DNA from: Zygophlyctis sp. KS116
Lineage: Eukaryota; Chytridiomycota
Assembly (NCBI GenBank): GCA_054661495.1
Contig: BAAFSQ010000002.1
Span: forward strand, 1 to 64,000
Length of the DNA stretch: 64,000 bases
Direction: 5' to 3'
This document shows positions 35,601 through 48,400 of the stretch, piece by piece (the first letter of the stretch is position 1; every line of letters begins with the position of its first letter). The position numbers were made by a program, and so were the translations under genes. The notes beneath the pieces are model-generated. The model saw only the letters and a program-made list of their open reading frames with translations, did not search any database and was not told the origin of the DNA.

Positions 35601-36969
35601 GAAAAGTTTTAGCAATGTCTATACTAATATATAATGCAATTGGAATGATGTTTTGAAATGCAATCATGGCACGAAAAAAAGTAATTAATGCAATCACAGC
35701 TGGAGACTTAAAATCACTTTTGGTTATACCCAAGTAAGGATCCTGCTCCTGTATATATACAACCTGATATATAGCTGCTGACATTGCACAAATAAAGCAC
35801 ATTGCCAATAGAATAACGAAATTTAAGATTACCTAACTTATTAAAAAATCGTAAAGTACTTGAGGATTAATTTGTCTATCAATTCTACTCCTTTTTGCTG
35901 GTGTATCACCTAAATTTTGCATAATTTTTGTATCTGATCCTGTACATAATACGATACCAATGATCCAATCAGTATTTCTAAGTGTACATCCTCTTAATAC
36001 CATAGACTCTGCAGTAATTGGAATAGAATTTTGCATTGACTTTGAAGGTTTTAGTGTAATAACTCCATTAAAAATATACAAATTTGGATGCGGTAATTCA
36101 CATTCAATTATACATTTCATTTTAGCGCATTGTTGTGGAGTCTTTATATGACTTAATTCTGGTAGCCCCTTCTTAACTTTTAAATTTGTTTCTCCATCCA
36201 AATCTTTTGTTTCTATAAAACATAAACTTTCAGCTTCACTTGTTGAAATTATCATCATGTCTGCTGGAACAGGATCATTATTTCTTAAGAACACAAAATC
36301 TCCTACTTTAATATTTTGCCATTCTATTTCTGTCCATTTAATATTAGAGTCTGATATTGCATAATTAAATGCTTTTGAAGAGCTTGGTGACATTTCATTT
36401 AAATCTAAATAATCTTGGACATCAATCTCTTTTCCTTTTTTAAAAGTCTTCTTTTTTGAATGATTATAGTTGGTATCATTATTTAGAGTATACGATATTG
36501 ATCTATTAACACGATTATCTGATTGGTGTCGCCTCAAGTCTTCAATGCCATCCTTTAAAGCAGTAACAAACACTATAAATATAATTGGTGCAGCCGATAC
36601 ACCTATACTTACTGTTGCAAACCAATCGAATACTTGTAGTATAACAAGAGATAAGAAATAAAAGTTTGCTATTCCTCTAAATTGTTCGTACAGATTTTTT
36701 GGGATAAAAGTTAGAAGCGAATATTTAGATGTTGTAATCATATTACTACTGAATGCTTGTTTCAAAAATCCCTTTGAGTCTGCAAACGGTGACTTGTGAG
36801 GCTGATGAATAAATATACGCCTCCTTGGATCATTATTTTCGGACACATTTGAAGATATTACAGAGGTGAGCGACGGCCATTTATAATTATTCGGAGATGA
36901 ATGATCTGGAGAAGTGCCATTATCAATCTTGTCCAGATTACTTCTACTTCCGGACCAATTGACTGGCAT
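32626..36969 (-). CDS. P4-type phospholipid flippase (P4-ATPase)
   Basis: P4-ATPases move phospholipids to the cytosolic leaflet. The N-terminus is [30 protein letters not shown] is the conserved first-helix region. [14 protein letters not shown] is the actuator DGET motif, and [15 protein letters not shown] carries the phosphorylated Asp. [16 protein letters not shown] and [11 protein letters not shown] are in the nucleotide domain, and the family motifs around GDGxNDV and [22 protein letters not shown] are present. The C-terminal membrane segments end in a Ser/Lys-rich tail of about 200 residues. Introns are about 26 nt. It diverges from UGCG with a 49-bp gap; the CDC50 gene in this window is a likely partner. 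Confidence 0.95.
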
Positions 36970-37018
36970 TTTAGAGTAAAATCGCGTTTTTTGGCGTTTT
37001 CAAAGCGCGTTTCGTCGA

Positions 37019-38284
37019 ATGGCATTTTGGCTCTGCATTATTGGAGTGCTGAGCTGGATTTTCACATATTCATCTGTAATTATTGGAACATGGCATGTGT
37101 AATTTTATGTCGTTTATTTTAGAACATGCTCGGTTCCCATCATTTACCCAAAAAGGCCAAAAAAGGCTAAAAAATCTAAAAAGTTGTCTGATAAGTCCAG
37201 TGGAGTGACACTCATTAAACCGCTAAAAGGAATTGAAGTTTCTTTTGAAGAAAACTTAAAATGTTGCTTTAATCAAAATCATGACTTGTTTGAAATTATA
37301 TTCTGTGTTGCTGATAAGGATGATGAAGCAATTCCGATTGTAGAAAAACTCATAAAACAATATCCAAATGTTGATGCCCGTCTGTTTTGTGGTAAACATA
37401 GAATTTAAATAATGAAAATAGGTGGGTCAAATGTAGGGGTCAATCCAAAAGTTAATAATGTATTGCAGGCATATACTGAAGCTAAATATGATCTTATTTG
37501 GATTATAGATTCAAATGTTCAAGTAGATTCGGAAGTAATGACTAGGACGGCAGCAGTGTTTAATTATCCTGAAATTGGACTAGTTCATCATTTACCAGTT
37601 GGAATAGATCCAAAAACATTTGGATCCGCTCTAGAAGCATGTTATTTAAATTTAAATCATGCAAAAGTCTATACATTTTTAAATTATTTAAGTATAGCAT
37701 CATGTATAAATGGAAAATCAAACATGTATAGAAAAACAGATCTTGAAGCTATAGGAGGATTAGCACAATTTGGAAAATATTTAGCAGAAGATAATGTAAT
37801 TGGACAATCTATTTTACGCCATGGACTTCAACATGCAATGACTGCAGATTTAGCAAAACAGCCACTTGGAAGTTTATCAGTTAAAGAATTCATTAAAAGA
37901 AGGATTCGATGGATTCGTGTTCGAAAGTATATAGCAACTGCTGGTACTTTATATGAACCATGGGCAGAATGTTTTTTAAGTGGAATTGCCGGTGGTGCAT
38001 GTTTTCAATATTTATTTGGAATTCCTACACTTTTATTTTTTTGTATACATGTCTTTATATGGTTTATTTGTGATATAATGGTAATGTATTCTCTAGAACC
38101 AAAATTTTTATCATCATTTGGACTGTATGTATCATCATGGATAGTTAAAGAAACTTTTGCACTTCCCTTATGGATTGCAGCAATGGTTGGAACAAGAGTA
38201 GAATGGAGAGGACAACAATATTCATTAAAATCGGACGGGACAGTCTCTTCAGATCATGCACAAGGTGGGATTAAACTAGCCTAA
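37019..38284 (+). CDS. UGCG: Ceramide glucosyltransferase (GT21)
   Basis: It transfers glucose from UDP-glucose to ceramide at the Golgi/ER. An N-terminal membrane anchor starts at 37019 (MAFWLCIIGVLSWIFTY). VTLIKPLKGIE opens the GT21 domain; the D1 region is VADKDDEAI, D2 is WIIDSNVQV, D3 is AEDNVIG, and RRIRWIRVRKY is the (Q/R)xxRW motif. Several C-terminal hydrophobic segments follow. An intron of about 30 nt joins ARLFC to GGSNVGVNPK. The junction between the anchor exon and the catalytic exon (about 37098-37170) did not close cleanly in phase, so that intron is unresolved. Confidence 0.9.
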
Positions 38285-38329
38285 ACTTTGGCATCTTCCT
38301 TTTACAAGTTTAGGCCAGCATTCGATACA

Positions 38330-39684
38330 ATGTTTAGAAAAAGATTAAATGTGAGTTATAGTGAGCCGCCTGCCTTTGTTGTTGATGATGCCGTTGAGAA
38401 AAGTCCGGAAAGTCCCAAAGTTGACACAGGCTCTCGATGGGCAAATTGGTGGATTCGGTTTTTTTGGTAATTCAAATCGCTAACTTTAGGACATTTGTAA
38501 TGATTGGATTATTTGTTGTCATTGTGCTTTCCGGTCATGCATATGTGATCGCTGCTATTCTGATCATTGTCACAATGGCTTATCGTGAAATAATTCTGAT
38601 TGGCTTGTTGCCGATAAAAGAACTTAAAGTCCTTCCTTGGTTTAGAAGCTTGCATTGGTTCTTTTATGGTGTGACTCTCTATTTTCTTTACATTGGAACT
38701 CTGATTCATTATTGTAAACCATCGCCGTTTGTTGGGAAATTCTTGATGCCGTTTGTTGTTCATCATGAAATGTTGTCGTTTTTATTATATATGGGTGGGT
38801 TTGTTACTTTTGTGATGAATCTTAAAAAGGGATTTTATCGCTTTCAGTTCTATCAGTAATTAATTTTTATTCTAAATTTGTAGCTTTTGCTGGACACATA
38901 TGACTCTTTTATTCATTTTAGGTTGTTCCAATTTTATAATTTATAATGTTTTTGAAGGTATATTATCTTCTAAATTGATAAATCAGGGCTTATATGGTTT
39001 ATTCTTCCTGCTTCTTTAGTCGTATGTAATGATATGACTGCTTATTTCTTTGGATTCTTTTTTGGTCGTACACAATTGATTAGTCTAAGTCCAAAAAAGA
39101 CTTGGGAAGGTTTTTTAGGGGCTTTTGTCTCTACTTTTATCTTTGCATTTGTGTTTTCTGGGGTATTGGCAAAGTTTCCTTATATGACTTGTCCATTGGT
39201 GAATCTTTCTACAAATGCATTTTCTCAAGTTTCTTGCTCTCCAAATTGGGTTTTTATTCCTAGAACTATTGATGTTGGATCAAATGCACTAAATATCATT
39301 AGAAGATTTCTACCTAGCTCTCAATTCACAACTATATCATATCTTCCAGTGCAGCTACATGCTTTAGTTTTGGCTGCTTTTGCTTCATTATTAGCGCCTT
39401 TTGGTGGTTTCTTTGCGTCTGGTTTCAAAAGAGCATTCAAAATGAAGGATTTTGCAGATTCAATTCCTGGTCATGGAGGTTTTACTGATAGGATGGATTG
39501 CCAGGTATTATTTTATAATCTTATTCTTTAGTTTTTGATGGGTGTATTCTCCTATATTTATTTCCACTCTTTTATTGGCATTGGTGGAGTTTCAATGCAA
39601 AGTGTATTTGATGCTTTTTCTCGACTTGACACTCAGGATCAACTAGAACTATATCATAAATTAGGTGTATATCTTGGACAGTAA
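38330..39684 (+). CDS. CDS1: Phosphatidate cytidylyltransferase (CDP-diacylglycerol synthase)
   Basis: It makes CDP-diacylglycerol from CTP and phosphatidic acid in the ER. I use the ATG at 38330 ([10 protein letters not shown]). Many hydrophobic helices follow. Family motifs include [43 protein letters not shown] (the CTP-transferase signature) and the [16 protein letters not shown] block near the end. Introns of 23-36 nt include 38467-38489. The gene starts 46 bp after UGCG on the same strand, and both act in membrane lipid synthesis. Confidence 0.95.
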
Positions 39685-39714
39685 TGGAAAAATGGAATTC
39701 AAAGTAATTTGCAA

Positions 39715-40629
39715 TCATAATTTTTTATTTTTGAATAAGTCTCTGAGTTTCTTTTCTTCATCAAGGATTAATTTATTTAATTCCACTTCTACATATTTTT
39801 CCTCGGAACCATCTTGTCTTGATTGAGTAATTTGTGGCATATAAAAATCTATAGCTGGGCCATACTCTGGCGTGACTGTATATACTTTCCTATTACCACT
39901 TGTCCAAACAGCTTTCCAAACTTGCTCATGATATTCAGTAAATCCTTTAATACTCTCTGATCTTGGATTGCCTACTTGTGGTGCTTCATGAGTTCCTATC
40001 CTTGCATGAATATGATCAACTCTGGAAAAAAGAGGATCCAACAATTCCAAAGGAATCAATCGTTCAGACACAACGTTCCAATGACTTATATCTAGCGTTA
40101 TCCTTAAATCCTTAAACTTTTCAATCATCCTCAAGCATACCCACGGCGATCCCAGTATTCTTCCTCGATGTGTTTCATGTGAAATTGAAATTGTTGATTT
40201 TCTCCCTTCCTCTAAAACGATTTCAAGGCATTCAATTGCTTGAGATTCTGTAAATGAATCGCATCCAGTGTGACAATTTATATGAATCGGCAACTGATTA
40301 CTTTTCAACGATTTGATAATTGATATTTGATCTCTAAACTGATTAATATGATCTGCAACAGACGCCCTCTTCCATTTTCCAAATTCATAATCAGTCCAGC
40401 CAGTGTACAGTCTACCAATTAAACTCTAAACTTACCCACAAATCCATTCTAGTCCATTCTTCTCCATCAGATCGCAGAATCTCTGGAATTGCATGGGATC
40501 ATTTGGAAGACCAACGTCTGCTAACGATGCTTCGATCCCATCAAATCCATTTGCCTTGATCGTTGTAAATTCAATCTCCCAATCTAAACTAGACATTCCC
40601 CACAATGATCTAAATGTTAACAGCGACAT
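39715..40629 (-). CDS. Sugar-phosphate isomerase/epimerase-like TIM-barrel protein
   Basis: The protein belongs to the xylose-isomerase-like/AP-endonuclease-2 superfamily. Visible elements are FDGIEASLAD, HINCHTGCDSFTESQA, SISHETHRG (metal-type His/Glu), ITLDISHWNVVSE, DHIHARIGTHEAPQVG and a late YTVTPEYGP. Metal-binding Glu, Asp and His are all in place. It has two exons with one short intron near 40424-40434. The substrate is not clear. It is convergent with CDS1 (31 bp apart). Confidence 0.85.
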
Positions 40630-40738
40630 ATTTGAAATCAGAACCTCAAACGCATTGGCAAAGTAAATCTATAATTAAGAGGTTGATATAAAATCATGAT
40701 AACCGGACAAATCCAATTATTCTTAATCTATTCTTTTT

Positions 40739-43700
40739 CTATCTAGACTTTGATTCAGCTATTCGGACTAAAAGTTGTTGAATTTCAGGATCCAATTCTG
40801 ATACTAGGCGAGCAAACCATGCATCTTCCTGTTCAATAGGCTTCTTGATTAAATCCCATGGATGTCCATATTCTACAACCTGTCCCTTTTCTAGTACAAG
40901 AATTTTGTCATAGTCTATAATCGTGTTTAAACGATGTGCAATTGTTAGTACTGTGGATTTTGCAAAGATTCCTACTTGTTCATCTCTAATGGCTTTTTGA
41001 ATGCATGCATCAGTCTTAATATCAACATTAGATGTTGCCTCATCCATTATAATAACCTTTGAATTTCTCAAGATTGCTCGGGCTAAACAAATTAATTGTC
41101 GTTCTCCAACAGACCAATTTGATCCATTTTCTTCTACTAATGCATCCAATTTTCCTGGAAGTCTCGAAACTAGATTTTGAAGTTCAACCAAGGATAAAGC
41201 TTTCCACAAATCATTATCAGAATAAACCTGAAAGGGATCTAAATTGAATCTAAGAGTTCCCTTGAAACAAAAAGGCTCTTGGGGAATTATAGATAAACGA
41301 GTTCGTAAATCTAGCAATCCAAGCGATGATGTATCTAAATCATCAATAACTATGCAGCCTCTAGGATGTGGCTCTACAAGGCGGAATATGGCCTGTAATA
41401 GAGAGCTTTTTCCTGCTCCAGTTCTTCCAACAACTCCAATTTTTTCTCCTCCATGAATACTGACATTTATGTTTCGAAGTACTGGCTCTTCAGTTCTGGG
41501 ATATGTGAGACTCATATCTTTAATTGTAATATTCCCTGCTGCTGGCCAGTTGGGTGGAGGGACAATATTTGTAACTTCTGGAGCCTCTGGTGTAAGCTGG
41601 ATATATTCTTGCATTCTTTCCGCGGCAACCATTTGGTTTTCAACTTCTGCACTCTGTCTAACACACCACTGTACCAGTCCTATATTTTCCAAAAGATAAG
41701 ATAGCACCAACCCAATCAAACCTCCATTAAGTCCAACTTGGCTACTAAGAGTTACACAGATAGGTGTCACAATGAGCAAAAGAGAAAATGCGAGACAATC
41801 CAAACGGAATCCAAGCCATCGAGAAGAAGTCAGGAAGCAGAAAAATATTCTTGAGTTTTCGTCTTGTAAATTAAATAATTCATGTGCAAATCGTTTTTCT
41901 GCATTGAATGCCCGGATTACACTTAATCCCTCCATTGTCGATGGTATAGCAGAGTAACTATAATAAGATTGATAGACCGCTTACATTGGGGATCGAGTGA
42001 TACTTTCTAATCGTTTTATTTGCCGAGAAGTCGCCACGTAATATCGCCGCAAATAAAAGAATACGATAAATAGAGGAGGAAGAGCAATCAAGAAATACGG
42101 AAATACATAAATTGTAATAACAATAGATCCCAAAATCATCAAGACACACTGGAAAAAATCAAACATAGTAGCAGGTATGGTTTCATCGACCAAGTTCATA
42201 TCTTTAGAAAATCGACTATTGTAAGAGATATTAAATATTTACTTCATTATCCGACCATGAGGATTTATATGAAAAAAATCAATCGGAGCTCTAAAAACCG
42301 AAGTGAGCATTTTTGAGAAAAAAAGACGCCCAGAATTGATGCAATTCGAATAAAACCAAAGTGCTCTAATAACAGCAAAAATAACTGCTACTACAACAAT
42401 ACCTACATATATGGATACATTTCTATCCCTATTTTCAAACTGGATCTGTTCAGACAGTTGACTTATTGCCCCCAGCCAATACACAGCTGCTAATAATAGT
42501 CCTTGAGCAAGAATTAATAGTATAAATAAAAAAATCAGCATATAGTATGGTGAATCTGACTTTAAATACTCGACGTATACAGAAAGCGTAACAGCACCCT
42601 TACGGGATATTTCTTCTGAGATGTTATTGACATTGGTCGTAGCCTTGAGATCTTCATCATTAACCATATTTTCTTCTGGGATTTCATATTCACTGGTTTT
42701 AGAGACATGATTGAATTTGTCCGGATCAGTAGCAAAGTCTTTCATTATTCCTGCAAAATCAGAATTTTCAATTTCCATAACGACTTCATACGGGCCAAGA
42801 CCCTTTAGTTCACCATTTTCTATTAAAGCCACTATATCACAATTCTTGACATATTGAAGCTGATGACTGACTAATAGAATGCATTTGCTTTTTAGAATGC
42901 CTTTAATGCAATTGTTGAAAATAAATCGCCCGACTTTAGCATCAACTGCTGAAAGTGGATCATCAAGTAAATAAATATCTGCATCACAGTATACTGCCCT
43001 GGCCAGTGCAATTCTTGCCCTTTGTCCTCCACTTAAAGTTACCCCCCTTTCTCCAACAATCGTGTTTTCACGGTCAGGCATTTGTTCAAGATCTTCTTCC
43101 AGTGCACAATTCTTAATGACTAATTCAAACCATTCCTGTTTAAATTCCTTGCCAAACAGAATATTCTCCTTTATAGATCCTGAAAGTATCCATGGAGATT
43201 GACCTACATACCCAATCTGTTTAGTTCTAACAAAAACACTTCCTTTTTCCGGCTCTAATTCTCCCAAGATAGCATTAATAAGAGAAGATTTCCCAGCTCC
43301 AACCATTCCACAAACTCCTAAAAGCTGTCCAGATTTTAAATCCAGAGACACATTTTTCAAAACATATTGACTAGTATTAATATCAGTCATTTCATGATTT
43401 CCAGATTGTAAATTTGTAGATTCAAACATTGATTTTGATTTTAAATTCCATGTAAAGCAAGCATCCTTTATTGAAATCATAATTTTTTGATTATTGATTG
43501 ACATATCATCCAAAACTTTTTCAAAAGCCTTAAAATCACGATTTTCACAAACATTCTTCATTCTTAAAAAAGATTCAATCCTACGAATAGAAACCAAAGA
43601 CTCTGCTAAACATTGTATAGCTTTTGGAAAGAATAGAGTCATATCCAACCTAACTGTTTGTAACAATACAATCGTCACAAAAACCTTTTGAGGAGTAAGA

Positions 43701-44689
43701 TAATTCCCCATATAGATATACGAGACAAATGCAACCAAAGATATTATAATCGAAGAAGAAAAGAATATTGCATCATTTGAAGCCTTTAAATAGTTTGCCT
43801 TTTTGATAAATTTTAATTCTAAACATCTTTGTTCTTGAATCTTTTGTATAAATGGCCTTTCCCATCCATACATTTTTATAACCAAAAACCCAGAAAACAT
43901 ATCAGAGAGAGCCTTTATCCTCTCATCTCTAAATTCACTAGCTTTCCCTCTAATTTTCCCAAACATTTTAGCAAAAACCCCTTGTAAAGGTATAAATAAA
44001 AACAATGTCATTATTGCAGGAAATGCAGCCCAAGAAATTTCACGATAAATCAAAAAAGTGCATATAAATACTTCCAACGGTGCAATTACTAAATACGCCA
44101 AAAAAGGAGCCAAATCTTCAAACCTTTGAACATCATTTGACACCAAATTAACTAATTTTGTAAGAATTTTGTAAATAAAATTACCAATTATCCCAGTCAT
44201 TGAAGAATCACTTCCCGACAACATTAAACATTTTTCATAAATTATCCCAATAAATCCTACTCTTAAATTCATTCCAATTCTAGTAGAAACAAAAAAAATA
44301 ACATGATGTAATACCATTGCCCCGAATTGACAAGCCAACATCCCAAAAGCCAATAACAAACCAATAGAAATATTTTGATTTCTATTTATCCAAGCCAACA
44401 ACTCCCCTAAAAACACTGCCGTCCCAATTTTACAAGCACTTTCTAATAAATACCAAATAAATATAGAAAGATATCTCTTTCCAAATACTTTTAATATCAA
44501 CCTTTTAAGATTTCTAGATTCATTCCATTCCCTATTAAAGTCTTTAGAGAGGTTTAAAGAGCTATCAATGGTTTCAATGAGAGGAAAATCCTTTACTTCC
44601 AATTCCCTTGTAGAGCCCAATTTAGCCAATGGTCCAAAATATGAAAATGTCCATTGAGAAAGAAAAGACACTGAGTTTCTCTGTTGCAT
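40739..44689 (-). CDS. ABC transporter, subfamily C (MRP-type)
   Basis: It is a full transporter with two membrane domains and two nucleotide domains and no extra N-terminal TMD0, like short MRPs. NBD1 has CGMVGAGKSSLI (Walker A), LSGGQRARIALARAVY (signature) and IYLLDDPLSAVDA (Walker B). NBD2 has GRTGAGKSSLLQA, the degenerate signature WSVGERQLICLARAI and VIIMDEATSNVD. The N-terminal SFLSQWTFSYFGPL matches the family. Introns are about 25-40 nt, one each near 41940 and 42200. The likely job is export of organic anions or conjugates; the substrate is unknown. Confidence 0.93.
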
Positions 44690-44783
44690 TTCTCTAATTC
44701 TAGTCTAATTCTAGTCTAATTTTCTCAATTATAAAGGAAAATCTGGGATTTTATTCTAAATTTAGTATTAATTGAGTATTTGA

Positions 44784-45380
44784 ATGACATCAACTATAAA
44801 GTTATCAAATTCAAGTTCATGGACTCTTTCAACTTGTAAAATTAAGGAAATTCATGGCTATATTCAGGAAAAATACAAAGAGTTGAGTTATTTTCTGATT
44901 TATAATGGGAAAATACTCTCAGAGACAGAGAATGTAGAGGACGGTGGGACTGTTTGGTTGGTGCCAAGAGTATTGGGAGGAAAAGGTGGTTTTGGCTCCA
45001 AATTAAAGTCTCAAGGCAGGAAAAAGATTCAAGTCTCTAATTCCTCTTGTAGAGATTTACAAGGGAATAGATTATCTACTCTACAGAAAAATCAGGATTT
45101 GGCAGTTTATTTAAAAAAGGATCAAGAGGCAAAGGCTCAAAAGGAAAAGGATATTGATGACAAGATAGAGCTGGGATTAAGAGGTTTTCAGGCTCAAAAA
45201 GTAAAATTGGATGATACTAGTTTAAATTTGGATATGGAAGAGTCGTTTGATGGGGTGCATGATGCAGTTCAAAAGGCTTTTTCTAAATCTGGTCAATCTT
45301 TAGGGAAAATGGCAGACTCTATAAAAAAAGTTAAATGGGAGGAAGAGGTGGAGGAATATAAAAGTTCAGATGATGAATAA
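44784..45380 (+). CDS. SDE2: Sde2-type ubiquitin-fold splicing factor
   Basis: Single exon, 198 residues. The N-terminus is ubiquitin-like (FLIYNGKIL), followed by RVLGGKGGFGSKLKSQGRK. GG|KGG is the site where a deubiquitinase cuts Sde2, leaving a Lys-starting C-terminal fragment that joins the spliceosome and aids splicing of certain introns. After it come SCRDLQGNRLSTL and a charged C-terminal part. This gene itself has no intron. Its stop is 23 bp from the rotatin stop. Confidence 0.9.
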   Translation: MTSTIKLSNSSSWTLSTCKIKEIHGYIQEKYKELSYFLIYNGKILSETENVEDGGTVWLVPRVLGGKGGFGSKLKSQGRKKIQVSNSSCRDLQGNRLSTLQKNQDLAVYLKKDQEAKAQKEKDIDDKIELGLRGFQAQKVKLDDTSLNLDMEESFDGVHDAVQKAFSKSGQSLGKMADSIKKVKWEEEVEEYKSSDDE

Positions 45381-45403
45381 TTTGTATTTTTTTTAATACA
45401 AGT

Positions 45404-48400
45404 TTATCGCACTAATCTGGAAATGTTTGACAAGTGTTTGAGTGTTTCTAAAAGTAATTGATAATCTTCATCATTGATTCCACTAGGTACAATGTTGGAA
45501 CCTTTTTGGATCATGTCTAGACAATTATAATCTATAATTTTAAAAAAAGGTTAAATACCTGAAATGAGTCGTTTTTCAAGATTAACTAGAGACTCAACCA
45601 AATTCACGCGTTTAATGCATACTTTGGCCTTTTCACAGTCATAAACTAGGATCCAGACTAGAGAGGTACACGCTGATAGGATTTTTAGGGATTTAGAACT
45701 AGTGATTTTTCCCAACTTGATCATGATTTTATCTAGAAATTTAGATTTTTTAAATACCATCAACTAGAAAATGTGCCTTGTTTTCTTTAAGAGATGCAAG
45801 ATTACGCAATACTATCAAGGTGCTAAGTCTAGTAGATATTGATTTAGAGGAAAGTAAATCCAAAAATAAATACAGTATTCCTGCAATTAATTTTAGAAAA
45901 TTACCAGAGATTCGGATTATACAAGATTGTCCATCTGCTGTAAAAGTTATATTTACCAAATATTCTAGCAATATTTCAATGCATGAGTTTTGTTTAAGTT
46001 TAATAAATCGGTTAATAGTATCTGGTATTTTAAGTGTTAGCCATGACTTTTCTTTAGTAAGATTGAATTACTTTAAGTAGTACTCCACGAGACTCTGGAT
46101 TTAAAGCAAGAGCTTTAACCAAGTCGGCACATGCATAAAAACATTCAGGAGAACATGAACTTTTCGACATCATTTTAAGTATCACATCTAAAATAGATGA
46201 CGATTCTGCTCTTCCACTGCGAAATGATTCCAACAGCTTTTTCTTGGTTTTTTGACAATTTGAAATCAAATTTCGAACACAACATAGAGTCTCAAGTAGC
46301 ATAGGCTCGGCTAGACCTTTCAATATCAAGATTTCATATAATATAGGGGCTATTCCAATGCATGAAATCTTGACTTGCTCATAGCCAGCTAAAAGATGGC
46401 GAAATAAAGCTACTACGATAAATAAAAAAATTTGGGACGCCTCGTCAACCTTGCTAGATCCACTAATACCTTCCAAAACTTGTATAGCTCGTTTCTCCAG
46501 GAATAATGGCAATTCAGCCTTTAATGCCTCCATCTTGACATATCCACACCTTCCTAATAGACATTGAAGGCTTAATCTAACCGATTCCATGTATGGGGGG
46601 TCGGCCGGATCATAATTTTCAATGAGAATCTGCACCAATTCATGATAAAAAGAAATACCCATACATTCCACTTCATGGTCAACCTCAATCTCCGATTCCA
46701 AATAGACATTTAAATCTAGAAAAACGATTTCTCCAAAGTGAAGAGTAAAGAGTCGAGATATAAGATAACAGCCCACTCTCCTTGAATTTGTGTCTTCTCG
46801 CGACTTGATTAGGCGAAGACATGTTTTCAAGATTTGAAATAAAACATTTTGGTCTTGAAGAAAATCAAGAATATCATTTGATTTTTGATCGAATCCTCCA
46901 GATAGAAAATCTCCAAGAGTATGGCATGCCATTATAATTGGGCTCACTTCTGGAGAATCCCCGACTTTAACATTGCTTGTAATTATCTGCTTTATGTGCA
47001 TTAACAGATTTGTTTTAGACAATAAATATGATCGCAGTGCCTCTTCTTCAAATGTCAAAACTCTGATTATTTGAAATACGTTACATTGAATACGCGATAT
47101 AGACGAACTATTTAATTTACTGAATTGAGTTTGTCGAAAGCGCTCAAAAAGCGCCGATTCAGGATCCCCCGGACTGACAGACGAATCCATATTCGATCCT
47201 AAATATTCTATGAGTATTGGCCATAATTCAAATTCTAAAAGCTTTTCATTCCAATAGCTAAAAGGCAAAATAAGAGAAAGGTTTAAAAGAAGCTCGATCA
47301 AAGCTGCTCTAAAACTAACAGAAGTTTGCGGCCATGATTCCATAATTTCCTTGAGTTGTTCAAAGAAACAGGCTTGTTCAAATTTTTTAATTAGAGGGGC
47401 AAGAGCGCCCTCATCCGATGGATATCGCTGCATTTCTTCACCAAATTCTGATACGGATTTTCTCTCTTGGCTTTGGAGAAAAAGAAAATTGTTTATGATG
47501 AGAAGAGATTCCATCCGAATCATTTCGTGACGATCAAAATCTAGAACATATAATATTGCCATGTCCAAAAACCGGGGAATTTTTTGATTTAACAATTCAG
47601 AACTGCCTTTTCTATGCATTATTAACTTAATCAAAGAATACATCAATATAAAATTGGAAAGGATTCCCAATCCAAGTTTTTGGATCACCATATCATCATC
47701 ATTAAGAAGGGACAAGAGCCATGTAATATCTTCCCCAAAAAGCCAATGATCCCCCCATAGGCACCAATCAGCAACTGTGCTGAAAGATATTACTGACCGA
47801 GAAAGATTTCTAAGACACAGAATTGTCCAGCGATAAACGCATGCATCTTTAAAAGTAAATGAATTTCCATCTGCAAAATGTGCAAATGTTTCTTGAAACG
47901 ATCCAATTATTTGAACGAGAAGACGTATTAAATGACTTATGGTTTCCGCATTAACAGTGGTAAGCAGAGATTGTAGGCTTGAAAAAGTCAAGATGCAAGA
48001 AAGACAATTCAACCGTAGAAAATGGCTCCGACTAAGTGACTTTTCTGAAGAAAACACAAAAAATGCAAAATCTACAATAGTCTTGACGCATTTAGAATTG
48101 TTTGAGATTCTGCATAACTGCGATTGATCCAATTTTCTAAACACCGAGGCGAGAAATCCAATTATTTCCGTTGAAAGACTCATTATTGTATTGTCGATAC
48201 TTTCCTTGTGAGCTTGTTCATAGAGTATTGGAAGTAGCACTGATTGAATCGAATCCAGGAATTCATCATCAATTAGAGTAGACGCTGGAAGGATGCGTAG
48301 AAGTCGGCTCGAGAAATATAAAATCTTTGATAAAAGGCATCGATCGTCTGCGCTAGCAGGGGCCACCTTAATGAATCTATGGAGTAAATCAAAAAAATTA

